Shown here: positions 33,673 through 40,897 of the stretch, piece by piece
How the letters are laid out: the number at the start of each line of letters is the position of its first letter
How positions within the stretch are numbered: the first letter of the stretch is position 1
Made by a program: the position numbers and the translations under genes
Assembly: GCA_964517135.1 (NCBI GenBank)
Contig: CAZFBA010000001.1
Location: 62,001-126,000 of the forward strand
Source of the DNA: CAZFBA01 sp964517135
Lineage (GTDB): Bacteria > Cyanobacteriota > Vampirovibrionia > JBFMGH01
DNA: 64,000 nucleotides
Direction: 5' to 3'
The notes under the pieces: model-generated
The model's database searches: none
What the model saw: the letters and a program-made list of their open reading frames with translations, nothing else
Told to the model about the DNA's origin: nothing

Positions 33673-34359
33673 TTATGTGATGTGTTCTTTAAGCTTTTCC
33701 TGATCGTGAATGATGAATTGTTTCGGGTTCTGTTCATAGGTATGGACCAGCCCTGATTTTTTTAGGGCATTGATACTTCTTGTGAAAGTTTCTCGTGATA
33801 CATCTGCATAGAAGGCCCATTCCTGGTGTGTAAGAAGGGGTAAAAGGGTTCCCTCTTTGATGATAGTAGCCTGCTCTTCTGCTACTTCAAGAAGTGCCTG
33901 TATTACTTTACCATTTGAAGAAAGGTTTTTGCTTCGAACTCTTTTATTAACCTTTCTTAATCTTTCACATAACACTCTTAACAAATTGATAGAAATAGAT
34001 GGGTATTTATGCATAAAGTTCAGAAAATGGTCTCTCTGTATAACGAGAACGGTAGTTTCATTAAGTGCTACTACATCAGCTGCTCTGCCGCTTTCGTCGA
34101 GCATAGACATTTCACCGAAAAAGTCACCGGCTCCGAGCAGGCTGATAGTGACTTCCTGAAGGTTTTCAGAAGCGAGGCTAATTTTTACCCTGCCATTTTC
34201 TATAACATAGAAAGTTTGACCCATATCTTCGGTCATTACTATCATGTTGCCAGCAGGATATTTTATTCGTCTGAAGTTAGAGGCAATGTCTTTAAGCTCT
34301 TCTTCTGTGAGATCCTGAAATAGAATTACATAGCCCAGGGCTTTTTCAATTTTTTCCAT
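33673..34359 (-). CDS. Crp/Fnr-family transcription regulator
   Basis: A 228-residue regulator. The N-terminal cyclic-nucleotide-binding jelly roll spans about 10-125 with GAGDFFGEMSMLDESGRAADVVA, close to the cAMP phosphate-binding cassette of Crp. A long helix follows (INLLRVLCERLRKVNKRVR), then a winged helix with the recognition-helix region DVSRETFTRSINALKKSGLV. The lack of an Fnr-type Cys cluster favours a nucleotide ligand. A CHASE2 cyclase is encoded at 58 kb and could supply cAMP or cGMP, which is inference only. AAAGG precedes the ATG; a strong terminator follows, so it is a single-gene unit. Confidence 0.9.
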   Translation of the reverse strand: MEKIEKALGYVILFQDLTEEELKDIASNFRRIKYPAGNMIVMTEDMGQTFYVIENGRVKISLASENLQEVTISLLGAGDFFGEMSMLDESGRAADVVALNETTVLVIQRDHFLNFMHKYPSISINLLRVLCERLRKVNKRVRSKNLSSNGKVIQALLEVAEEQATIIKEGTLLPLLTHQEWAFYADVSRETFTRSINALKKSGLVHTYEQNPKQFIIHDQEKLKEHIT

Positions 34360-34443
34360 GACTGACCTTTATTTTAAAATTATACAAATTTTATATTAAC
34401 TCAAAAGCTATCAGGTTTGAACTGAATAGTTTCAAAAAAAACC

Positions 34444-34469
34444 AAAACCTCTATTGTGATAGAGGTTTT
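34444..34469 (-). terminator. Terminator of the TPR gene at 34477
   Basis: Hairpin with 11-base arms AAAACCTCTAT and complement around TGTG. On the minus strand it is followed by TTTTGGTTTTTTTT. It lies 8 bases after the stop. Confidence 0.85.
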
Positions 34470-34476
34470 ACTGTTA

Positions 34477-35568
34477 TCAATCTTCCTGAGTGGCTTCTTG
34501 AGAGTTTTCAGCATTACTTTGAGTTATTGAGTTTTCCTGAGGTGCCGGGCTTGCTGCATCAGAATCTTCAGAAGATGCTGCGGGTTCTTCTTTTGCGGGT
34601 GCAGGTTTAACTTTATCTGCCTCTTTAGAAGCTGCCGGTGTTTCTATTTTATCAGACTTATCTTTTAACTCTATAGTATTATCCTCTTTGTCGGGGGCTT
34701 TTATTTCTTCTTTTTTGTCTTCAGTTTTTACAGTAGCTGCTGCTGGAGGTAATGGTTGAAGTTTTTGTTTTAAAAGTAATACTTCAAGAGCCTCAGGATT
34801 AATCTGTTCTGCTTTTTCAAGGCAATATCTGGCTAGGTCATAGTTGCCTTCACTGAAGTATATTTCACCTTTTGTAACCCAGGCGCCCCAGTTTTCTGGC
34901 AGCAAAATAATTACTTCGTTAATGTAGGGCAGGGCTTCTTTGTGCAGGCCGATTTTATACAGAGCATATCCTTTACCATCAAGGGCGCTCATATAATGTG
35001 CTTTTCTGTATAGTACCTGATTAAAGCAGTTAATAGCTTTATCATAATCTGCCATGTGTATATATACCCAGCCTGCCTGATTCATAGCTTCAAGGAAGTT
35101 ATTATCAATGCTGATAGCTTTATTAAAATAGCTGAGAGCTTTTTCAAGGTTGTCATTTTGCAGGGCTACAAGACCTCTAAAATAGTTAGCTTTCATATTA
35201 TCAGGATTATCAATAAGAAGCTTATCAAGCATTTTAGCTGCTTCCTGCGGGCTGCCTGAACAGTAAAGAATGGCCCCTTTTATGTATTGCTGCATCTCTT
35301 CATTTTTTGCCAGAGGAAGAGCTTTTTCATAGAGCTTTTTAGCTTCTTTAAGCTGGTTAAACCTTATATGCAGTTCTGCTTTATCAATATAAGGGGCAAT
35401 AATGCCGGGTTTATTTTTGATGAGGTTGTTAAGGGTTTCAAATTGAGCCTGATAGATACCGAGTTTGTTGTCTAATGTTTTACCATCTGCAATAGCAGGG
35501 GCATTAAAGGCAATCATGCCAGCTATAAGTATTATTGAAGCGAGGTACATTATATTCTTGTGGGCCAT
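34477..35568 (-). CDS. Exported TPR protein with acidic/Pro-Ala tail
   Basis: A 363-residue protein. Residues 1-28 are a signal peptide (IMYLASIILIAGMIAFNAPAIA). Six or more TPRs follow to about 270 (AKKLYEKALPLAKNE, ALSYFNKAISIDNNFLEAM, AINCFNQVLYRKAHY and so on). The last 95 residues are low-complexity, rich in Lys, Glu, Pro and Ala (PAPAKEEPAASSEDSDAAS), probably disordered. The TPR part suggests an assembly or scaffold role in the periplasm. AAAGGA precedes the ATG, and a terminator directly follows the stop. Confidence 0.8.
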   Translation of the reverse strand: MAHKNIMYLASIILIAGMIAFNAPAIADGKTLDNKLGIYQAQFETLNNLIKNKPGIIAPYIDKAELHIRFNQLKEAKKLYEKALPLAKNEEMQQYIKGAILYCSGSPQEAAKMLDKLLIDNPDNMKANYFRGLVALQNDNLEKALSYFNKAISIDNNFLEAMNQAGWVYIHMADYDKAINCFNQVLYRKAHYMSALDGKGYALYKIGLHKEALPYINEVIILLPENWGAWVTKGEIYFSEGNYDLARYCLEKAEQINPEALEVLLLKQKLQPLPPAAATVKTEDKKEEIKAPDKEDNTIELKDKSDKIETPAASKEADKVKPAPAKEEPAASSEDSDAASPAPQENSITQSNAENSQEATQED

Positions 35569-35845
35569 ATTAAATCCTTTCTGTAAAGAAAATTTAAATA
35601 AGTTTTTAAAATATTATACACCATACGGTCATATTGTCAGAAATGAACAATGTAATAAACGTCATAAAAGTACCCGAATATAATAAATATCGGCTTTCAT
35701 AAGGTTCAGGGTGTGTCCAAAACCCGACACACTATCTCTGGTATAAATTGTATTTTGATGGCAACTTATACTGCTTCTTGAAAGAAATTATTGATTCAAG
35801 ATAATTGTGGGGGCAGGTAATTTTTATGTAGCTCTGAAGCTAGTT

Positions 35846-37345
35846 TTATCTGGATGTAATATCATACTGGCCGTCATAATCAACAGAAAAGAGATATGTT
35901 AATCCGTCAATGATAACAGATTTGACAGGCTGGCCAGCACCCTTCAGGGCAGGGCCAATAAATGGAGCATTAACAGCATCACGAATAATCGGCAGACCTG
36001 TTATAAAGCTGGTCGCACCGTCAACAAGGCCTCTAACATTCTCTTCTATTGCTCCTGGCTGTACGCTGGAATGCCCTTCAAGTATGTCAGCAAAATGTTT
36101 TACTATGGGTATATTCGTGTTATCCCTGTGACCTACTGTAATTACAAATTCATTGTTTGCAATATTAGGATCAGAAAGAAGTGGCTGCCATAATTTGCTG
36201 ACAAATTCAAACCCATTTTCAGTTTTGACAGTAAAACTGGATATACCCGGTACTTTATTGGCATCGGTATAAGCTCTTGGTGTAACAGGGTTAAAGGCAA
36301 TACAATTGTCACCAGTTTTTTCTGCTAAAGCCTGAGCAATGCCACCACCCAGCGAAAAGCCTACTATGTCAACATCAGTACTTTCGCCTGTTCTGGCTTT
36401 TTCATTTTGGATATACTCATCATACATTTGTGTAACTGCATTAAGTTGATCAGACTGCAATTGAGTTAAATCAATGCCCAGTTTTTTGGCAGCTTCATTT
36501 AAAATGGGATACTGCTTCGCATGGGCCCCCAGTTCTGCCTTAACATCCTCAACAATATCTTTAAAAGCAGTTTCTTTAGAAAGGTCAAAAAAGTTAGTGC
36601 CACTAATAACAAATTTGGTAACACCTGTTTCAGGGTTGCGTAGTATCAAAACATTTGCACTGGAATCTTTTACAGCCTGATTAGAAGCATAATTATCTGT
36701 ATCAACAACCTCATAGCCATTTTCAAGCAATGTTTTCAAAGATTGCCCCTCAGGAGTTTTTTCAAGCATTCCAGCTGTTTCAGGGCTAAGTTTAAAACCA
36801 TTATTCTTTAGTGCCTGAAAGGCTTGCGGATCCGTCGCCTGAAGTTGAATGGCATTATTTGATAGAATTGCCTCTTCAATAGTCACAGGTGTCAACCCTT
36901 CTGAGGGGTTTAGCTTATCAGCCGGAAATTCAAAGTTACCTATAGGCGTTTCAAGCGTTACTTTACCATCTTTTACTATGCTGAAGTCATATTTAGAAAT
37001 GCTCGATGGATCACCATCAAGGCAGGCAAGCTTTTCAAGCTCTGTATCACTGATACGGTTGTCTCTATTGATATCTATTTTATAGAAGTTTTCTTCAAGG
37101 TTTCTGGCAAATTTTTCATCGTCTGCAATTTCATAAAGCAAAGATATTTTATCTTTTACAGAGGTGGTATTGTCGTTAAAGCCTGATATAAGCCTGTTTT
37201 TATGTTCTTCTCTGGTTGTTTTAATTTCTTCACGGGTGATGCCGCCATCGTTATCTTTGTCAAATTTCTCTTTGACCTCTTCTTTCTTTCTGGGTTTGCT
37301 ATCGTGTGTTTTACTCTTTGAACTGCTTTCACTGACTGATGTCAT
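35846..37345 (-). CDS. EF-hand alpha/beta-hydrolase (lipase class 3-like)
   Basis: A 499-residue protein. Two EF-hand calcium loops lie near the N-terminus, DKDNDGGITREE (29-40) and DINRDNRISDTE (91-102). The hydrolase domain starts near 200 and includes LILRNPETGVTKFVISGT, the nucleophile elbow VGFSLGGG with S331, and likely Asp and His further on (VITVGHRDN, IVKHFADILEGHSS). This fits lipases that bind calcium. No signal peptide is seen and there is no clear VSFG tag; the N-terminus is a basic/Ser-rich tail. AAGGGG precedes the ATG. Likely substrate is a lipid ester; the role of the EF-hands may be calcium switching. Confidence 0.72.
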   Translation of the reverse strand: MTSVSESSSKSKTHDSKPRKKEEVKEKFDKDNDGGITREEIKTTREEHKNRLISGFNDNTTSVKDKISLLYEIADDEKFARNLEENFYKIDINRDNRISDTELEKLACLDGDPSSISKYDFSIVKDGKVTLETPIGNFEFPADKLNPSEGLTPVTIEEAILSNNAIQLQATDPQAFQALKNNGFKLSPETAGMLEKTPEGQSLKTLLENGYEVVDTDNYASNQAVKDSSANVLILRNPETGVTKFVISGTNFFDLSKETAFKDIVEDVKAELGAHAKQYPILNEAAKKLGIDLTQLQSDQLNAVTQMYDEYIQNEKARTGESTDVDIVGFSLGGGIAQALAEKTGDNCIAFNPVTPRAYTDANKVPGISSFTVKTENGFEFVSKLWQPLLSDPNIANNEFVITVGHRDNTNIPIVKHFADILEGHSSVQPGAIEENVRGLVDGATSFITGLPIIRDAVNAPFIGPALKGAGQPVKSVIIDGLTYLFSVDYDGQYDITSR

Positions 37346-37805
37346 ACTGATCCCCTTCCTCTATTTCTTTATATAATAGCTTTTTTAGAATCAGAGATAT
37401 ACTATAGGCAGTCAGGGCTACATTGTGACAGGTAGCCTTGATTCTTTTCAGAGTATATAACAGCTATACCTGAAAAAATATAACAGGTGATACACTTATA
37501 TAAAAGTTATATCTATCCTCATCGTTGAAAAGTGACTCATTCCCTGCTATTAAGATAAAAACAATTTTATATTTAAAATTTCTTAAAGAGGCTGAATAAT
37601 TTACCAAACTTCTTAATTTTGTTACATTTACAGATTTTTATCCCCTGAAACTTTTGTCTGGATTGCAGTTATAATATAATTAATAGTCTTTTTCTATGCA
37701 GCAAAGGCAATAACAGAAAGGTAAATCCAGAATAGTATATATCAGGTTAATAAATTGTATTTTATTGTGACCTAAAATAATAATATTTAGTGTTTAATCA
37801 GTATA
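37346..37805. other. AT-rich gap, nothing recognised
   Basis: This 460-base stretch upstream of the lipase gene contains its promoter but no gene, RNA or repeat that I can identify; element C copy 3 follows it. Confidence 0.4.
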
Positions 37806-37896
37806 GGAACCTCTGATTAATTAAGAAATTACTGATTCCAGCAAAAACGACACTAATTTCTTGAATCTGTGAATTTTTAAATTATTCAGAGATCGC
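37806..37896 (+). mobile_element. Small inverted-repeat element C, copy 3
   Basis: A 91-base full copy with ends GGAACCTCTGATTAATTA and AATTATTCAGAGATCGC, in the gap before the metallopeptidase gene. Body identical or nearly so to copy 2. Confidence 0.7.
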
Positions 37897-38063
37897 AATA
37901 TTAAGAATGCCATCAAAAGGCACTGGCCCGGAGGGCAGGCCAATTCAATAAAGATATTAACTTTGTTAACGTTTTTTATACTGATACTCTACTTTTAAAT
38001 ATGTTTTGTATAAAATAAAATATCAGGGGGTTAATATTAAAAATAAATTAGAAAGACAGGGGA

Positions 38064-39479
38064 TTGAAAATAGTATTATTAAATCACTTACATGGCAATG
38101 TCGGTATTGAAAACAAGCCGGTATATTTAAAGTTACCACAAGAAAACATCAAAAAAATCAAGCTTAAAACACTTGACAGAGATATTATTTCATTCGGCAA
38201 ACGTGAAGCACCTGTTGCCCCTCAAAACTTGAAATATCTGGAGGATCTGGCTGAATTTCTTAATATAAAATTCTTTGATACACCGCAGGCAGAAACATTT
38301 ATCAATCCAGAAGAAATACCAGTGTTTGTAGAAAAGCTTACCGATAGCCTCTTGAAGCTTAAACCTTCTGATATTAATGTAAAATCAGTTCAGGATATTA
38401 TAAACAGACTCACAACAACTGAAATGGTAAAAGTAAAGGATCTCTCTGAGCTAAAAAGAGAGGGTCTGGAAGATGCTTTTGCTCTCTATGAGTCACCAAT
38501 TAAAGGTGATAAAGCTCTATATATAGATTTTAAAGTTGATATGAATGATCTGAAAACAAAAGCCAGGGCCATCGAGGCGATAGTTCACGAGTTTACTCAT
38601 GCCCTTCAGGATAACACGAATACCCCTCTGGCAAGGCTTAACCCTGTCGTTATTCAACGTGGAATGCTTCAAGCCTTTAGAAGCAAGTTTTTTGAAGCCG
38701 AAAGTACCCTGTTTAAGTTTTTTACAAACACAAAATATTTCACAAAAAGAGAAAAAATTGACCTGCCATCTGAAAAAGAGCTTTTAAAATACTTTAATGC
38801 CAGCAGAAAAGCAATGGATGATAGCTATAAAGACGTTCTTTTGTCATCGCTTGTTAGCAGAAAATGTTCTGATCGAAAACTTGCTACAGAATATTTTATT
38901 CAAGAAGCCCGGGCAGAATCTCAGGCCTATAAACTCGGTAATGCTGCCAGAAAAAAAGTCTTAAATGAAGGTGATTATTATAATTATGATATGTTCTATC
39001 AGCTTCTTGAAGATTTTGCAAACTATCTTGAAAGACGGGGCAGCTTTAAGCCTGTTTTCGTTAGCGAAAGTCACCCTGCCTATGACAAACTTGAAAATGT
39101 TTCTGTTGATCTTGAGCTGGCTTTCGGCAAAGATACAATTATGGCGTATTTTCAAGAACTCGAAAAGCCTGAAGCACTTAAATTACCTGCGGGGCAGTCA
39201 TTAAATCTTTTTGACCTTTTTAAAAACTTCGATAGAAAAAGTTTGAACATTTACTATCAGCAGGCTTTTGACAACACACTGGCAACATATAATCTTAAAC
39301 CCGATAAAAAGCTGCTTAATGATCTCGGCCAGAAAGCTCTGCATAATGCAGGCCTTGTGAATACTCATCTTGAAAAAATCAAACGTGAATATCAGTCTGA
39401 AGATATAATCTTTAACGCTGATTATATACCGTTAATTTATCAGGATTTTGCCTCTTATCTGGTTGGATTAACTAAATAA
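38064..39479 (+). CDS. HEFTH-type metallopeptidase with N-terminal tag (paralogue 1)
   Basis: A 471-residue protein. The tag IISFG is at 41-45 after KLKTLDRD. The zinc motif is HEFTH at 175-179 (IVHEFTHALQDN), and a later RAESQAYKLG near 292 supplies a likely third Glu ligand, giving a gluzincin-like active site. A YDMFYQLLEDFANYLE segment follows, and a similar DYIPLIYQDFASYL recurs at the C-terminus, suggesting an internal duplication not seen in the shorter paralogues at 50652 and 51605. No signal peptide. The TTG start is uncertain: AGGGG is too close, although GAAAG lies eight bases away. Probably an effector-like peptidase. Confidence 0.75.
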   Translation: MKIVLLNHLHGNVGIENKPVYLKLPQENIKKIKLKTLDRDIISFGKREAPVAPQNLKYLEDLAEFLNIKFFDTPQAETFINPEEIPVFVEKLTDSLLKLKPSDINVKSVQDIINRLTTTEMVKVKDLSELKREGLEDAFALYESPIKGDKALYIDFKVDMNDLKTKARAIEAIVHEFTHALQDNTNTPLARLNPVVIQRGMLQAFRSKFFEAESTLFKFFTNTKYFTKREKIDLPSEKELLKYFNASRKAMDDSYKDVLLSSLVSRKCSDRKLATEYFIQEARAESQAYKLGNAARKKVLNEGDYYNYDMFYQLLEDFANYLERRGSFKPVFVSESHPAYDKLENVSVDLELAFGKDTIMAYFQELEKPEALKLPAGQSLNLFDLFKNFDRKSLNIYYQQAFDNTLATYNLKPDKKLLNDLGQKALHNAGLVNTHLEKIKREYQSEDIIFNADYIPLIYQDFASYLVGLTK

Positions 39480-39542
39480 ATTTTGATTGATGCCCTGAAC
39501 ATCCAGTGTTTTCTTTTTATACCCGTTGAATTTTTAGCCGTC

Positions 39543-39574
39543 AAAAATTGATTGTTATAGTTATGCATTAGTCT
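39543..39574 (+). repeat. Element E, solitary right end (copy 4)
   Basis: AAAAATTGATTGTTATAGTT and ATGCATTAGTCT match the right end of element E. It lies six bases before repeat A copy 3. Confidence 0.5.
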
Positions 39575-39580
39575 TATGCT

Positions 39581-39656
39581 ATTCCACGTAAATAATTAAT
39601 ATATGCTGATAGGCCTCTATAATCTGGAATCTATACATTACTTTCAAGGATCAGTA
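39581..39656 (+). repeat. Dispersed repeat A, copy 3 (no palindrome)
   Basis: A 76-base full-length unit with the continuous middle TGCTGATAGGCCTCTATAAT, which is the uninterrupted form of the site where copy 2 carries a hairpin. Confidence 0.75.
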
Positions 39657-39784
39657 TTATTATATAAAAACTGTGAAATTTCACTAGAGATTTTTATCTC
39701 TGAATTTGTTATTATAAAATCAGGGAGTTTTAAAACCTGTAGAGAGGAAACTTGCCCCCGTTTAAATTTTTAAGAAAAAAAAAC

Positions 39785-39821
39785 AGGGGAAAGCAGAGAG
39801 AGAAAAAGAGAGAGAGGAGAG
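39785..39821 (+). promoter_or_regulatory. GA-rich leader
   Basis: A purine-only tract (AGGGGAAAGCAGAGAGAGAA with one C, continuing to GAGGAGAG) directly before the ATG at 39822. Similar to the leader of the Gln-rich gene at 8725. Confidence 0.5.
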
Positions 39822-40259
39822 ATGGTTAAAACGCTAAATCAATTATTCGGTCAGCAAAAACCCGATGCCGGACTCAATGCCATTAAAAAGCTTGAAACCA
39901 GTGATAACTTTACCTTTGGTGGCCTGACAGATCTTTACACAGGCAACAAAAGCCCCGGCCAGCAAAAGCTTGACGACACTGCCAGAAAAGAACAGGGGTT
40001 TCAATCCTGTGTGCAGATGCTGGAATCACTAGAACAAATGGATAGCTTTTCAATGGGTGGAATCACAGACCTCATGAAGGGCAATATAAACACCCAGCAG
40101 TTTAAACAGCTTGGGGCTGAAAAATCCCGGCAGAGTTTTGAGGCCACAATCGGCTACCTGAGTAGCCTTGGCGAAATGAACCCCAATAACCTGTCTGGCC
40201 TGGATCAAAAAATGTCCGATGCCTGCGTGAATACGCATAAACTAAATATGGTTGCCTGA
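39822..40259 (+). CDS. Small repeat protein of unknown function
   Basis: Not recognised. The 145 residues contain two and a half tandem units of about 45 residues: FTFGGLTDLYTGN...FQSCVQMLESL, FSMGGITDLMKGN...FEATIGYLSSL, and a shortened NLSGLDQKM. Each has an F-x-x-GG-[LI]-TDL core. Charged and Gln-rich, no signal peptide. The purine-rich leader and GAGGAGAG site suggest strong translation. It shares this leader type with the Gln-rich protein, so the two may be produced together. It may assemble through the repeats. Confidence 0.65.
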   Translation: MVKTLNQLFGQQKPDAGLNAIKKLETSDNFTFGGLTDLYTGNKSPGQQKLDDTARKEQGFQSCVQMLESLEQMDSFSMGGITDLMKGNINTQQFKQLGAEKSRQSFEATIGYLSSLGEMNPNNLSGLDQKMSDACVNTHKLNMVA

Positions 40260-40389
40260 TACCCCCGACTTTGCTTTGAATAATATATCAGGCGAGTACT
40301 TATGACTTTTTTCAAAGACTGACAATATAAAGATTGGGCTGCAAATTTTCACCCGAAATGTTAATTATAGCAGTATTAAAGAAGTCTAC

Positions 40390-40560
40390 AGAGGCTAATA
40401 ACCTCCGGAGCGAACTTAGTTCGCTCCGGTAGTTTTGCAGAATGTTAGCCTCTTTAGAACTTTTATGCCATCCTGTGCGGAGCTAAAGAGCTGCTTACAG
40501 GATATTTTTCGGGCTTCACCCTTATAAGGACAGTTTATACGTTGGCTGATTCCTGTTTTA
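40390..40560. repeat. Element F, copy 2: nested palindromes
   Basis: Outer arms AGAGGCTAA (40390-40398) and TTAGCCTCT (40445-40453) enclose a 25-base palindrome at 40405-40429 (CCGGAGCGAACT and complement). AGCCTCTTTA at 40447-40456 and a decayed second hairpin (GCCATCCTG...CAGGAT) follow. The frame matches copy 1 at 7603 but the inner palindrome has an unrelated sequence. Confidence 0.6.
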
Positions 40561-40640
40561 TGAGGTATAACGGTCATTTATGTGTAAAGCAAAGAATCTC
40601 ATAATTATTGCTTGTCAATACTATTTATTAAACTCAGCAT

Positions 40641-40873
40641 CACTGGTGTCCGGTAAAAGATTATATTTATACTAAACGATATAAAAAATTCAACAATTCT
40701 AATAAGTTTCCAATTTTCTGAAATCTGATTACTTATGACTTTGATTATAGATGTATAAAACCTGTCATAATATCTGTTTTGGCTTAGAAAATTTTACACG
40801 AAGTTAAATTAAAGAAACTGGCAAAAATTATTAAACAGGGTTCAGCGAAGATAAAGGTCACCGGACAGTAATG
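40641..40873 (+). mobile_element. Non-autonomous element B, copy 3, with 9-bp target duplication
   Basis: A 233-base element with ends CACTGGTGTCCGGT and the inverted CATTACTGTCCGGT. The 9-base direct repeat ACTCAGCAT flanks it exactly (40632-40640 and 40874-40882), proof of transposition. Element D copy 2 is nested inside at 40668-40749. No palindrome here. No transposase gene is present, so it must move in trans. A 9-base duplication is compatible with IS4-like or similar transposases. Confidence 0.85.
40668..40749 (+). mobile_element. Small element D, copy 2 (nested in B)
   Basis: About 82 bases between TTATATTT and AGATGTATAAA of element B, exactly where copy 1 of B carries element C. 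Matches D copy 1 at 10814-10888. Confidence 0.65.
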
Positions 40874-40897
40874 ACTCAGCATAATAAATTATCTATA

